The translations under genes were made by a program, and so were the position numbers. Source: Rhea pennata (Eukaryota; Chordata; Aves; Rheiformes; Rheidae). From it: a stretch of 64,000 nucleotides of DNA. Below, piece by piece: positions 12,345 through 25,833 of this stretch (its first letter is position 1; the number at the start of each line of letters is the position of its first letter). The stretch spans positions 62,722,553-62,786,552 of the forward strand of contig NC_084702.1 of NCBI RefSeq assembly GCF_028389875.1, written 5' to 3'. Below the pieces are notes generated by a model. That model made no database searches, had not been told where the DNA came from, and saw only the letters and a program-made list of their open reading frames with translations.

Positions 12345-12800
12345 CCCAAATAAATGTTTCTCTATCCTCTTTTTAGTATTTTTCAGTATTTTTACCATAT
12401 CTTTAGACAGTCTCCTCTAATATCTGATCATAGTAACACTTGAAAAGTTTGCTAATTCTACCTTAATATTTTTTGCTGCAGTTTAAGCTGATTTCTTCCT
12501 GTCCCTCCCCGAGTTGACATGGGATTCACGTGATCAACATCTCCTTTGCAATATATTTCTACCTAGAAAAGAGCATTATGAGCTCCCTGCCTTCCTCCCC
12601 AGTCTCCTCTCCTCTCCTAGCAGGTTATGTTTTTCAAACCTACTGTTATTCTGTTTGCTTTTCTCTGGGCTTCTGTGAATGTATTTACTTCTGATAGCAC
12701 GAGGTATGAAAATGAGACTTCCAAAGCATTCTTCTCGGGACTGAGCAGAATAGAATTATAATCTAGTCTTACACACTGCTCTCCTGGTCTTGCTTCTCTC
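12345..12800 (-). mobile_element. CR1 LINE remnant, 3' part
   Basis: Read on the plus strand, this follows the reverse complement of the CR1 3' region block by block. There is a CTCCTCTAATATCTGATC segment, then GCTGCAGTTTAAGC, TTCTTCCTGTCC, AGTTGACATGG, CTCCTTTGCAATAT, a TTATGAGCTCCCT segment, CAGGTTATGTTTTTCAAACC, CTTTTCTCTGGGCTTC, and finally GAGCAGAATAGAATTATAAT. The element therefore lies on the minus strand. It is 5'-truncated, as usual for CR1, and diverged by many small changes, which indicates an old insertion. The exact subfamily and ends need a repeat-library search. Confidence 0.85.
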
Positions 12801-15448
12801 AGCTCCTCCCTCTTTCCATTTTGTGCTATGATCAGCTCTGCTACTTTCTCTCATTATGTTGGCCCAAGCCATTTACTGACAAAGCCAAGGCTACAAGAAT
12901 ATATGAGGTGGCTTCTACAATCTTTGTTGAGAAGGTAAAAAAAAAAACAAAACTATTGTCTTTGTTCTGCAGACCTTTCTCTTGAAAACAGTGAAGTTTT
13001 CCAAGGTTACCCAAGGCTATAGTTATGCTTGCAGCCTATAAATATGATTTATAAATTCATTGTCCATCTCAATTCTCATTACTGTAAGTGCAAAACAAAA
13101 CAAACTCACTGGATACAATTTTCTCCTCTCCTCCCCCCAACCCCAACATTATTCATAAACGCAGTTGCCTGAAGGGAAGTATTAAATCACTGTCTGCTGT
13201 GGGTTCCCTCCTATACGATTAGTACTTCCAAACTCTGGTACTGCTCCTTCAATCTTGCCTTTCTTCTATCATCATTTAAACAACTGACAGTTCTAATTAT
13301 TGTACTCATAGACAAGGACTTAATTAACCTAATCAGCCTGCCATGGAGCTGACAGGTATGCTTTTCTGTCACAGTTAGGTCAAAACATGTAATCTGCAAT
13401 GAATAGGAGCTCTTTTTCAGCTGCTCTGGCAGTGGTTCAGTGCATCTATGCCTCTCCTCAGGCCACTGAATTGTGTGACCTTGCAATTCACAATGAAGAG
13501 TGATGATTATGAAGTATATGTCAAAAAGCTAGTCTTCTCTGACCTAGTTTCCAGACACAACATGAAGGATAAATGCCAGAGAAGCAGCAGCCTGTGTTAT
13601 TGAGCATCCTTGAATAACAGGGCCAAAGCAGAGTGTTGTTTCAGTACCTCTCAAGAACTGCCATTGCCAGTACAGAAGAGCATGAAGAGTTTTGTTTTCC
13701 AGGGTATGATTTTGAGCCCGAGTGATACCGTACAGAGATATCTTCCTAAGCATTCTTGGGTATCTATGCCTGTACTGACTTGACAGCCTGACCGCTTTCT
13801 GCCCATCTCTACAGGAAGCAACAGAAGTCTCCACAAGCCTTGGCTGCTGTTTATTTTTAGGAGCTGGTTGCTAACACATACCTGGTGGCTCCCTTGCTAT
13901 TTTATTATCATAAAATCAGTGAGGAAGATAATGCCTGGAGAAAACTATGGCAGATAATTTGTATCTGTTCCTCTCCTCAGCCCTGTCTGAAGTTGGAGCT
14001 GCTGTATGCCAGACTGGGAAGCCCAGAGTGATTCTTTTTAATTTGCTAGCTTAGCCGGGACTAAAAATACTTACTACACATCCTGACAAAGCCTTATGAA
14101 TAACACAGCTGATCTAAAATTAACCTCAGTAGGCAATTACCTATAAATCAAAATATATAAAAAGGCATTTATATAAATAGTTCCTTTAATGCTTACTATT
14201 TTTGCAGTTACTTACTTTATGTGAGTTCTTCACTTCCATATTTCTAAAGGAATTTCAATGCAGCAAAAAAGCTGGAAGCTTTTCCCTCACATTTTGCATA
14301 TCTAAAAACAGTTTAGTTTGTCCCCAACAAGGCCATGAAAAGTAAAACCTACGGTTTTCATAATTTCTTCCTTTTCATAAAGAAATAGTTTAAATCCTAT
14401 CTTGCAGGGCTGTATTAACGACTTACACCAGAATACTAACTCAGGGACCATGCGTGAGGCTGCAACAGCCAAGACTGACTATGGGTGCCCAGCTGTTTCC
14501 TAATGGCTGCTCTATGAGATCTTCCTTTGTCGACCATGGTAGCTTCAGGCCAGGAAAGTTCTCTTTTAGCTCAGCCGGGAGACCAATGCCTTTTGCCCAG
14601 CAGCTTTCTGGATTTTGTCCCTTGCCAGATACCCAGAATTGAACCCCAAATGGCAAGGTGCTGAGGTAACTAGTTTGCTTTCAGAGCCAGCTTGCTCTTT
14701 TTTTTGCCAGCATTGATTGCTTTGGTGTGTTTAAACTATACTGCATCAGCAAGAGGCATGTCAGGCTTCTTTGTACAGGCTTTGTATGCAGTGAAGGCCA
14801 GGACCTGGAGGTTAAGTATGGGGTTCCTCTGGCTCTGTACTGTACCTGACTATTTTCAAGGTGCCTTCTCTTTATCCTTGAAGAATTGAACCAAGGTAAA
14901 GCCATCAAAAAGCTCAAGGTCAGTAGTAGTATAACACTTGCATGTTTTCATAAATATATGTGTGCCTTTTATGCAAGTGCAAGTGCTTTTTTAAAAGGCT
15001 CAGGGAAGGGCAATGCAGCAAGTAGGGGAGATTTTCCAGGGTACTTCCTCCTCCCCTTGTGGTGTGAGCCTTTCCCCCTCCACCCAGCAGTTTCCCAGTC
15101 TTTGCTCTCCCTATGGGGATCTAACTATCTCCTTCCTCACATCTCTATTTCCTTTGACTTATGTCACCACCCCAACTACTTGCTTGATTGCTTAAGTTTT
15201 GGCTTCACCAGCAGTTCAAGATCTTAGCTGTGCAAGGGCTGGAGCAACTTTAGTGGTGCTGGAGACTACCTGGGACTCTCTTGTCCTCCCTTTCCTCCCA
15301 GGCTCTCAACATGCTTACTTCTTTTGACAGTTTCACATCCTGGGATACTACGCCCTTGCTGAAAAAGCAGTGAAGGTGAAGAAAGATGCCTCTTCATTAG
15401 TAGCTTCCTGCTGCCCCTCAGGCAAGACAGCTACCAGCAGCAGTGACA
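12801..15448. other. Non-coding stretch, few motifs
   Basis: No gene recognised. TTATTTTTAG at 13851-13860 fits the MEF2 consensus. A run of 11 A lies near 12938. Overlapping open frames of 60-113 codons on both strands have no domains. Confidence 0.5.
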
Positions 15449-15502
15449 TGTAAATGTACAATAGAAAAAAATTTCTGTTGTAAATGTACAATAGAAAAAA
15501 AT
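15449..15502 (+). repeat. 24-bp exact direct repeat, 30-bp period
   Basis: A 24-base block beginning TGTAAATGTACAATAG occurs at 15449-15472 and again, identical, at 15479-15502. The two copies are separated by 6 bases. Identity suggests a recent local duplication. It lies inside a 164-codon minus-strand open frame with no domain, in which it produces a repeated IVHL motif. Confidence 0.85.
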
Positions 15503-17568
15503 AAAGAAAATTGTAAACTAAATTGGAAAGCCAAAGAGTGGAAGAACATTATAAAGAGCTGGTGTTTACAGCTGTCTTTACATGAGGTCAGTCTGTCCTT
15601 GGGCCACTGTAAGAAAGAACTGGAAAGAAACTTGCACAGAAGTATTAATAACATTTGATCCTTACCCATCATCTCCCAGACTCTCATACTGCAAGAGTCA
15701 GACATAGATAATTGTGTGATCGAGTTCAGCTTTTGCAGGTGGTTGTCAGGCATCTGTTCCCAAGCTCTGGGCTTCCCTCTTCCACTAGCATACCAAAAAG
15801 AATGAAAGCAGATTGGCACACAAATCCTCTTCAGGTCACAATGCCTATTTTGCTCATCCATTTGAGAATGCATTAGACTTACCTGAACCCTTCTCAGCCC
15901 TATTCCTTTCAAAATAAAACCTGGAATTTATGTCTGCTTAGCGGATATCATAGTCTGTTGCATTATAGTCTAAATCCCATGGGGAGAAGTGCCCAATAAA
16001 AAGAAAACAAATATATCCTTGAAAACCAGGCCTGGCTAAATTATACACCTAGATAATAGGTCGCAAAATTAAGAGGACTGTAACTGTACCTGTGGGTGAG
16101 AGGGAACAAACCTGCAGAAGAGCAGACAGCTAAGATTGAATGTCCAAGCCCAAATTGTCCCTCAGGAACACAGATGTAGGCAAACCACTGATGTTTATAA
16201 TAATGAATCTGAAATCTAATGCAAGTGCTTCAGAAACAGCAATGAGCTAAGCTAAATTAAACAGAATGTCAGCACTCTGGGAAGAGCTTGGAGAGTTTCA
16301 AGATGAAACCCATAATGTGTAATCATGTAAAATGTAGGATGTGCCAGATACCTGTGATCATTAGAGCACTAACGTGTTCCATTACTCAAAAAGCAGCAAG
16401 CAAGACATTTGTGATGATAAAGTTTGATTTTAGTATTTCAGAAATCGGAAATATTTGGCTTGTATTTTTGAAGCTACATCACTGAAGAGAGTTGATTTAC
16501 ACATAATTTCATATTCACATGTGATGGTGGAGTGCTGGCCAAAAGGCAATCAAGGATCTGAAATAAGTATGTATCCAGTATTTAGTATTACAGTCAACTA
16601 AATATTGGACCACTACAGATTAAGTAAGGCCTGAACTTTTTGAGTAGACTTGAAGTAACAGCCTGAACTGTGTTGCCTAGATCCTTTTTATACAATGCAA
16701 ACTGAAGGGCAGCTAATAGTAAGTGGAGCCCTCTTGTTCTTAATGTGTAAGAAACAGTGGCTGAAATCAGAAGATGAGATTCCTAAATTGATTTGGAGCC
16801 ATAGGAGACTCTTAAAATTATTCTGGGATTCTTTAGGGACATGAAGATGGATTTTAATATTAATCTTAGACACACATGCATGAACATTGTGGCTATCGTG
16901 CAATTCACTGAACAGTTCAATTGCTGCTCGCTTCTGTTTGTAGCCTCACTGCCATGTTAGCTGCAATGCAGTTTTGCAGGTGGGCACAACTGAGAAGATA
17001 GCCTGACTCCTCCTGACCCTTAAAAGTTTCGTAAAACATTGTTTACAAGATACATGTACAAACTAACATTACTGCCTAATGCCTAAATCAGTAGGCTAGA
17101 TTGGTAGCATTTCTGCAAAGAAGAGACTCTGCCTGTGTATCCATTTGCACTGCATCCAGAGTAAAGAAAACAAAATCCTGAGGGGTTCTGCAGTGTGAAC
17201 CCAAACACTGGTTCTCTCTAAACAATAGCTTTCCATCGGCCTGCTCACAGGATGCTTCTGATCACAAATATTATGGAGATGCTGTTTTCAGTATTATTTC
17301 TACGCAGTTTCTCACGCAGAGTAACTAGAGCAGGGAAATGGCTTTCAGTGGAAAAGCAAGCACACAACAAAACAAAACAAACCCCTCTAAGTAAGGGTAG
17401 ATTAAGAGTCTGGGAATCTTTTGATCCTTTGGACTCAGGCATCCTCCAGCAGAACAGAGAAGAGCTGACTGAGGAAAAATAATACCAAATAGCTTGGTAT
17501 CTGGAGGAGAAAAGCTAAAATGAGACTAGGAGTGAACGAGAAAATGTGTTTGTCAGTGATGTTCGTTG
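15503..17568. other. Non-coding stretch with one strong isolated splice donor
   Basis: On the minus strand, TTCAG|GTAAGTCT at about 15875-15887 is a near-ideal 5' splice site. The upstream minus-strand sequence is purine-rich, so it is not a good acceptor, and no paired exon could be defined. Nothing else is recognised. Confidence 0.4.
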
Positions 17569-17640
17569 GGTGAAATTCTAACATCACTGAAATCAAATGG
17601 GAGCCTTAATTTCAACTACAGTGAAACCAAGGTTTTAGCT
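17569..17640. mobile_element. Old palindromic repeat, copy A
   Basis: Blocks GTGAAATTCTAAC, CACTGAAATCAAATGGGAG, TTTCAACTACAGTG and ACCAAGG follow a palindromic pattern I know from sauropsid genomes: a CCATTGAAGTCAATGGG-type arm facing its reverse complement, flanked by a GTGAAAT...GATTTCAC-type end. The left and right halves are partly complementary here. Similar pieces occur at about 39574, 46262 and 53957. The family name is not certain; a MITE-type DNA transposon remnant is my inference. Confidence 0.4.
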
Positions 17641-17930
17641 ATTGAGTTCAGTAAGGTTATATACAATTTTCTCCTACTAAATTTAAAATCAATTAGGTAA
17701 TCATTTTGAAAATTCACCATTTGGATTTAAATATTAAAAAGAAATTAAGAAATTTTATTTCCATCTGTGTTGGGAGATATGTTAAAATCATTACTGGAGA
17801 TACAGTGCAACTCTATTACACAGCTTTCAAATTGTCAATAATGTGCACCTGTCTTTGACAAAATGTGCCTATGTGGACTTCAAAAACAATGAAATCTTGT
17901 ATTTACCAACAAAATATTATCACATAGAAC
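17641..17930. other. AT-rich non-coding stretch
   Basis: AT-rich, nothing recognised. Confidence 0.5.
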
Positions 17931-17993
17931 ACGTATATATGTTACATATCTATATGTATGTATATACGTTCACAAACGCATGCACGCACACAG
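17931..17993. repeat. Degenerate AC/AT/GT microsatellite
   Basis: Alternating purine-pyrimidine sequence, moving from ACGTATAT through ATGTATGTATAT to a CGCATGCACGCACAC end. Long alternating purine-pyrimidine tracts are the class that can adopt Z-DNA under supercoiling. Confidence 0.7.
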
Positions 17994-19479
17994 CAAAACT
18001 CATTCAGTGAGATTATTTTTGTCTAAGGATCAGAATACTTGTGTCTGAAACATTATGCTGGTTTACTACCCTCGGATTTATAATCTTTGTATTGGTAGCC
18101 TGTACCTAACTCCACTCTCACTCAAATCAAGATATATAGAAAATTTCTGACAAGCATTTTTTTTACTTTGAAATTGCCAACTTGTACAAATGCAAATGTT
18201 CTCAAAACATGACTTGATTATGCAGGTATTTTCCCTGGTTTCTCCTCACCTGTCTACCATGTGAACTAAAGGCTGATCAAGATGCAAGGAGTCCTGGTTT
18301 CCCAGCGTCTGTGTTCTCATAGCTCAAGTTCCCAGGCTTTTTAGAGTCCTCAGGTCTCAAATCAGCTGCCTTCAGTTGAAGACATCAGAGCCTCTGTGGC
18401 CCGCAGCTCAGCAACAACATGCTATCTTTTCACTTTTCACACAGTATTTTTAATTCCTCATTTTTTTCAATAATCAGAACAGGATTAAATTTCTAAATAT
18501 TGACATCTTCTTCAAAATGGAATTGCTTTCTCCTCCCAGTTCTCATTGTGTTCTCAAGCATGAAATGTCTGTTTTTTACATCAGGTAGCTAAAAATCATA
18601 GGGGCCCAATTTTCATAGCTGCAGCTGGCACTATTCTTAACTTTAGCCACAAGCCAGTTTGTGCATTGCAAACTGTAACTGGAAAGCGGGTTTAATTAAA
18701 ACTCTCGAGCTACTTCTCAATGGTCAAATGCAAGCGCCTATCTTGGGACAAACATTTGAAGGATCTCCTTGAGTTAACTGGAAATCAGCTAACACAAGTA
18801 CATAAACATCTGTGAGAGTAACAAACATTTAGTAACTCCTGTCCATCTATGATTATGCAGTCTATGACTGCCTGAAGGGTAAATGTTAACCATAAAATAG
18901 GCATTTGGACATGAAAATAAACCAGTGGGTACTGCACTCTCCTGAAACCTGTCCAGCTCTGCTTCAGTGCTGCTCCAGAATACTTTCTCTTCCAAGGACA
19001 GCAGTTGCCCTTCAACTTACAGGAATTTTAAAAGTAATTTCTATCCATTTATACATATCCCGTGCTATGACAATAATAGCAATGAAGAAATGTGCTGCTC
19101 ATGCAAATAATGCCACTGTTTTCAAAAGAAACAGAAGGAAAACTAGTGAAAATGGATTTTTCAATAATTATGAATAAATTGATTCATTTCTCCATTTACT
19201 AATAAGAAATCTTTTTTCTTAAGCAAGTCAATATTGATCCATGGGGTGGGGGAAAAATAAAATATCTATTTATTTATATAATAACAGCAAGCAAAATTCT
19301 CGCAAGGTAACCAGACATCTGCATAGGATGCTGAGAGCACAAGGAGAGTAGTCTATTAACAAAGTTGTTCTACATATTTTGTGTAGGTTACTCCTCATGT
19401 TTTGAAGTTGTCCTGAAAGACCAAGATTTACTGTCTGGAACAGAGGCGGGTGTTCATTCATCCAACAAAAATTGGTCTC
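17994..19479. other. Non-coding stretch, nothing recognised
   Basis: AT-rich with a T-run near 18157-18164. Open frames up to 90 codons without domains. A GGGGCCCAATTTTC segment near 18601 resembles edges of old sauropsid repeats but is too short to call. Confidence 0.5.
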
Positions 19480-19910
19480 TGGTGCAGGTTTAAGGCAACT
19501 GGCAATGCAGGCCTTAACTCGATGAACCTGGAAAGGCCTACACCTCCCACACCACTGCCTTTCAAATTAGAAATTCCTCGGCACAAAAGGCTCAGCCCAC
19601 GGGACTTCTCCAGACAAACAATCAGCCTGCAGTGCTTCACTGGGCATAAGGGTCTTGGCAAGGAGCCATTCACTATCATTAAAAGTGTTTATAAAAAAAA
19701 ATGTTCATTTTTGGCCAGCTTTTTTTTCCAAGGCCAGGCCTCCACCCCCACATCTTCAGTGGAATGTGTTAATAATTTGCTTTGTGGAGATGAAAGGCTC
19801 TTTGATAGGAGCAGCATAAACACATCTCACTGTGCTCAAAGGTCTTTGTCCCGCAACAGAAGCACAGTTTCTGTACAGTGGCTTGAATGGAAAGAACAGA
19901 CACATTTCTG
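19480..19910. promoter_or_regulatory. Candidate conserved non-coding block
   Basis: Balanced composition, no internal repeats, and short factor-like cores including CTTTGATA (TCF/LEF type) and CTCAAAGGTCTTTG (nuclear-receptor/HNF4-like half-site) in 19798-19850. A frame is open from 19450 to 19911, but its first codon is GTG, its first ATG is at about 19522, and the translation shows no domain. An unrecognised exon cannot be excluded; a regulatory element is more likely. Alignment to other birds would separate the two. Confidence 0.28.
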
Positions 19911-22900
19911 AATCACTTTTCACTTTTTACTGCCTTTCTTCCCCCTTTATCTCTTCTTTTATTTCTTATAGTCTCTTATAAATCCTCGTGCGGAGAACAA
20001 ACAGACAAGTGGTTCTGGACAAAATACCCTTACTGATTAGCAGCAGACTGCTTAAAAATATCAGCCAGTCCCCAAAATCCGAGGTGTCAGACACCAAAAG
20101 TCACACAGGAACGTGAGCCTATCGCAGGGTATACGACTGAGCATTAACTGGAGCAGTGTGTAATGCGGGAGAAGGGAAGAAACTCCTCGCTGTCATTTTC
20201 AGATCCCCTCTTCAGCAGCAGACCGCAGGGCCTCCTGAATAAAAACAGCATACTGCAACTCAGCAGGCAATTATGATTGGGAGATTACGATTTATCCAGA
20301 GAAAAATATAACTACCCCAAAATGTACTGTACCTTAGCAAGCGCTGCCTCACTGCTGTCACCCAGCTATAGTGCATCCTGTTCACTACCCTCTCTGAGAC
20401 ACTGCATACAGCCCTCCTGTATCAGTGTTGTTCCTTTGAAACCCCAACCTAATACTGCTGTACCACAGCCTCAGTGATCAGCTCCACTTTAATCAAATCC
20501 CAGTGTGATAAAGACATACCCGAGATGTGCCCCTTCTTTCCTGGTTTTAAATGTCTACATGAGTCTTATAAACCGACCAGTCTCAAGGTATTAGCACTTG
20601 AGGACATCTTTCAAGATGGGGCTTGTGTAGATTTGGTTCCTCTCCTATCTGTCTGTCCTTGTGATAAAAATGCCTCTTTCCATGGCATGCTGTCCCACCT
20701 TGAGCTGTGTCTGTTTTCCTAGAAAGTGTCCACGGTGTTTACTCATTGCTTCTATTAACTGTTGACAAGATTAAACCTTTTTTTCCACTCATAACAGTCA
20801 TATCTAAAGAAAAATCAAGCCATTTCGCAGATATTTCACCTAATGTACTACTTAATGCTTCTTAAGTATCATCATTCAGCATTAGAATAACACAGCAGAT
20901 ATGCTGAAGTGACTTGAGAGCCTATGTTGTGTTTTCAAGAGCAATTCAGGCATTGAGGCCAGGATTTCTAATGGCATTTAGACACTCCTTCACTGTGTTA
21001 AATTCCTTGTGGTTAGACAGGATATGGCTACGTGTGTGGGAATGGACAGTCGCACATCAGCTCTGTTCGCACTCTGCAGGGAAGTAGCTTCAGTCTGGAC
21101 ACACGCAGCCAGGCATCTCCTTTCGGGAGCGGGAGTGCTCCTTGTGCTCGGGCTCTGCCAGTGTTGTCACACAGCTTTCGACATGTGTCCCATTTCCAAA
21201 AAAACTTAAATCCCTACTGAACTCTACTATGAATGTCACCACTGAAAATGGCAACTGAGGTTTGTTAGGAAAAGTGTAAGGCTTTAGGAAAGATTTAGGT
21301 ATTGGGCTGTAATTTAAATGTAAGTTTGCCACAGTGTAAGCAAATCACATAGACTCTAAGCTCACCTGAGGTGACAGCAGTGGATAGTTTTAATCTTTCT
21401 GACAGTTGAGTTAGTCTTGTGCGTAGAAGAGGGATTTAGCAGCTTTGAGCTACAGCAGCTCAGCAAGTGCTAATCTGGTCACTTTATGCTGCTAATCTTT
21501 CTCTTTTCTATAATCATTATTTCCAGTCTTCTTGTTTCAGCAAACATATCATGGTTTGTCATCTGCAATACTTCCTCCCACATAATATTCTGATAATATG
21601 AGTATCAAGCTTGAGTTTCAGCTGTGGCCTATCTCAGTCCTGCCCTAGAAATGCAGGAGGGCCGACATGGCAGCAGGCATTCAGCCTTGTGGGATTGAAG
21701 GTAAGCCTGGACCAGTCAGGATGGTTTCACATCTTTAAGCTAAATGGTGTGGGATTAAAGAACATGTCCTAAAAGAACTGCTGAGCAATTATGGGCAACA
21801 TGCATTTTCTCTCCTCCCAACACTTTTAAGTTCTGGACCAATCCTTCAGTGCAAAGGGACACTTAATACAACTGTTTGCCAAAATGTCACTCTTTTTGCC
21901 TTTTCTAAAAATGCCTTTCCACAACAATCTGTGAAATAGCTACCATCTATTCTGACATGGTTTCAGTGCAAAACTACCTGAAGAATGGCAGTTTCACTTG
22001 AGCCTGTTTTGAGTGTTTTGGGCCCATTCAGAGCAGAAACTAAGGGAGTGCCACGATACCACACAGCAAAGCAAATATTTGCACAACCCCTGGAGAACTA
22101 GGAGCACCAAGTTTAACACAGTTCTATTGTGTGCTGCCGCCTACAGCCTGCATTTGTGTGTTTGCTTCTGTTGTGGCAGGCATAAGCAGGTGGACTTGTT
22201 ACGCATTGGCTGCACTGCTCCTTCTCAGCCGGCCTCTGAAACTATACACTCTCTGGTGCAGGTTGAGCGATGGCCAGTGCAGTGGCAATGGCTTTTGGAG
22301 ATGTACCCTGAGAGGGGAAGAGCTTCCCCTCATCAAAGCACTGAAAAATGAACGCTGGCAATCAGGCTGCCGTTACTATACCCAGCCGTCTGCCCCACTC
22401 TCTGCCCCGGTCCTCCTCGTCCACAGCAGAGTCAGCAGGAGGCAACACTCACCCACGCGCTGACTGCATCGGCGCAAAGTCCAGCATCTCCCTGTGGAGG
22501 TGTTTTTATATTAAGACGTTGGACTTTGTACTGAAGCAGCTGAGAGGTGGGTGTAAATTCCCTTCTGCTGTTTCCTGTCCTAGTGGTAACCTCTGGCAGA
22601 GAAGTGGAGCAGATAGCTGGAGGGGGGGAATTAACATTCGAAAGTGTAGCAGCAAATTCACCAGAGCTTCTCTGCATGCACCTGATTCAAAACTTCTCTG
22701 AGTTAAAAGTGGGGGTCTTGAGGAAAAACTGTTTCCGTGGAGCAGGGATATAGTGCTCAGGTGAGATTCCTGAAAGGAAGGATCTTTTGCTTGGTTATAT
22801 GACTTCCTCTGCATTGATAGAAACATTTAAATACATCCATTACAAAACACACAGATTCCTTTTAGCTGATTTTCCCTTTACTTGCAGGCTGACTTGCAAG

Positions 22901-23985
22901 CCCAGCTACATCTGCTGCTACCTGGGAGAAGGACAGGGCAACATGCTGGGAAAAAGGGCTAATATTACCTAATGACCAGGTTACGCTTTTCTGTAATGTT
23001 TGACCTCATTGGCTCACAAGCATTACCGTTAGTAAATAACTCTATTTTCCCTCACCTGCTTAGAGTTATGTGGCACAGCGATACAGCTGTCCCCTCTAAA
23101 GAGAAAGTCCAGCTCTGATGAACTTCCTCTGTATCACATCTATTTTCCATGCAAAAGGAACTTGTAAAACTGGACTGAGCAGCTCCAAGAGCAGCAGTGA
23201 TCTCAGGCTGACTTTGCTGCAAAACCAGTTCTGATTAGTAACAGTGAAAATGTGGATAAGACAATGTCTGCCCACACAGGGCAGCAGATCTGATATTACA
23301 GCGCTAAGCAGGAAGTTTTTGCAAAGCACTTCTCTACAGATACGATCAAAGCAGAGAATAGATGTGGTTGTGGTGTCCCAGCCCTAACTTTACCTGGACC
23401 TGTGAGCAAAGCTGGAGAAAGATTGAACTGAAGATACAACTGACATTTCCGAGGCATTTATTATTTCCTTCCAGATGGACAAAGCTGTGGCTGCACTTCT
23501 TTTTTGTGCTGTTCTTTCGCATGTATAAAAATACAGGGAGAGTTGCCAATCTCCTCCAATAAAAATCTCTGGTTCCACATTCCCAAGGAGTCTGAGGACA
23601 TACAAGCAGAGAAAGGCTGGAGAAAAGCTAGAAGAACCCGACTCTGGGCTGAAAGATCTAGCCTTGATTTTATTTTAGAAAAATAAGCATTCCAGATAAA
23701 TAGTTAGGACAACCTGGGAGTGCTCTTTCATTATGAAGAATCATTCATGTTTGCCTTCATCTAATTTAGCTGATACTACAAATAGCTAATACTAATCCAC
23801 TGTTGGAAAGTAGGAATAAAATACGAAGTCATGTGAAGACCAGTCCTTGCAGCCTTTACACATGTGAGAAGTGTTTACTCACAATACAGTTTGCACAGAC
23901 TAAAGCATTAAGTTTAGGATAAAATGATGAGTTTTTAATGCGCTTGAAGACAGAAAATTGAGGTGTTTTATATCTTCAACACAGG
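19911..23985. other. Non-coding stretch, nothing firm
   Basis: About 4 kb without a recognisable gene. Around 22130-22720 GC rises and overlapping open frames of 60-117 codons appear on both strands with no domain, and a run of seven G lies at 22622-22628. Isolated donor-like sites such as AAG|GTAAGC (near 21700) and CAG|GTGAGA (near 22760) are present, but no exon could be paired with them. Confidence 0.45.
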
Positions 23986-23989
23986 GTGA

Positions 23990-24190
23990 AAATAATACCT
24001 TTTAGAAGTCAAATTCCTAAATGCAAGCAAAATACGGCATTTTCAGCAGAGGGAGCAATGGGAGTTCCCTCCCCATCCCGCTCTGGGGGCTGCCGCTCGC
24101 CGGGGCCGGGAGCTTTGCTTAGATTCCAGCACGCTCCCAGTGCTCTCGGAACAATAACACGCCACAGCTATTTTTAGCACCAACTATAAT
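23990..24190. promoter_or_regulatory. Candidate regulatory block: GC core plus SOX and MEF2 sites
   Basis: A small GC- and CpG-rich core (about 24060-24150), with CGCTCGCCGGGGCCGGG inside, is followed by GAACAATAAC near 24149 (SOX-type AACAATA) and CTATTTTTAG at 24168-24177, a perfect MEF2 consensus. A GC core next to AT-rich tissue-factor sites is common in enhancers and alternative promoters. No transcript evidence. Confidence 0.33.
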
Positions 24191-25833
24191 ACAAAGCAAT
24201 TCAAGGCATCCACAGTGTATTTCACGAGGACAGTATTTCTCTTTTGCTTCTGCAGTTCCCAGGCTGTAGTGCCATTCTGTTCACCAGTCTTAAACAAACA
24301 CCACCCTTGAGATTTCCTAAATAGTTCAAAGTGGTGTTTAGAGAAACATTAGAAACACATATGGAAAGCCTGAATATACTTCAGATGACACTACTTTGAA
24401 TGTCCATTTTTGTGCAATTTCTGGACTGGAAAATAGTATAAAGCAAGAGGTTTTAAGAAAAACCTTGTCAGGAATAATGCTGTTAAAGGAAAATTTTCTG
24501 TTTACTCCTGATAAACTTTTCACAAGCCCTCCTTGACTCATCACTTCATTCAGTTTTTAATGCAAGAAATATTTGAGAAGGAAGAATTAATGACTGTGAA
24601 CTTTGAAATCCCTTTGCGGAAGCTGATTATAATGTATTTTTTGTGTTGTTTCCCTGCCTGTTTATTATAGGGAGCACACATGAACATGTCTGTATACATT
24701 TACTGCTAGAGCCACTGTACAATAGGCACTACTCCAAAAGTCAATGTATGACAACAGAGACCACACTTAGCTATTTTGTATTCTAAATACAAGGAGAAAT
24801 CGCAGTAACTCAGATATGCGAGCTTGCAAAACACTGACTACTGCTGCCTCATTAATGGATAATCACTATTTTCAGGTACTGGAAATCAGTTCTTAGGGAC
24901 ACCTGTAACACACAGACTCTGCTTTGAGAGAGTATTTGCAGTCAGCTTTAATAAGATTTTCAAAAGCAACAGGAAAATATACTTACATGGAAAGAATATA
25001 TGGTGGATGATAGTTCCCAATTTCTGTTCTTTATTCTTCTCTTTGGAAAGTTTTGGAAAACTTTCTGTCCTTTCTCCATCACTATCCATCTCTAGTTTCA
25101 GGAATGTCACAGGTCACAATCAAAATAGCTGGCTTTTCTCCCTCCCCTTTGTGATGTTTTTGCAATGTGGCATTAAATCATGTCTCATGTGGAGGGAAAG
25201 CAGCACAAGGGAACTCTTAACTTCTCCTCTTTAATGCATTCCCCTGCTGCCAAGCAGCATGCTGTAAGCTAGAAGAATATTTTGAGGAATTATTACCACA
25301 AGTCTGGCTTTGTTCCTATTCCCTTCCTTAGGCATTCACTGTCGGCCACTGCTGGAGAAAGGGCACTTGGCTGGAAGGCCCTTTGGACTGGCCTGCTCTT
25401 ATTTTTTATGATGCTCAACACAAAGAGGGAGAGATGATGGTCAGTCCGCTGCCCAAGGCCCTGAAAGAAAGGGCCCCTGTGGCCCTTTCTGTGATTCCTA
25501 AAGCTTGAGAGAGGTCCTGGACCCAAAGAAAGAGATTCATGTTGCTCCTTTTCAGTGTGCTCAAGACTACCAAACCTTCTCCTGCCATTATCCAGCAGAT
25601 GCCTACTGAAACTTCATAGAGCATCTGTCAGCCCTGTCAGGTTTAGTCCAAACAACTGGCCATCTGGCCACTGTTATCCTTTACCAGGCCTCATTTGCAA
25701 TATTAAGCTTGCAGCCAGCCACACAAATATGATTATGAGCCTATCTACTGTACAAGTGTAGCCCACTAGTTGCTTTGGAATATGCAATTCGTCAGGAAAT
25801 CTTGTCCAGAATGTAGATTTTTTGGCCTGTTGG
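24191..25833. other. Non-coding stretch, nothing recognised
   Basis: No gene, repeat family or RNA recognised. GGGCCC and GGCCCTTT pieces near 25465-25490 form a weak inverted repeat only. Confidence 0.5.

Noticed and set aside
15418..15912. 164-codon minus-strand open frame as a gene
   Set aside because: Part of it is the 24-bp direct repeat, composition is low-complexity at the end, and no domain is seen.
19450..19911. 153-codon plus-strand open frame as a gene
   Set aside because: Starts with GTG, not ATG, and shows no domain or splice structure; treated as part of a candidate conserved non-coding block.
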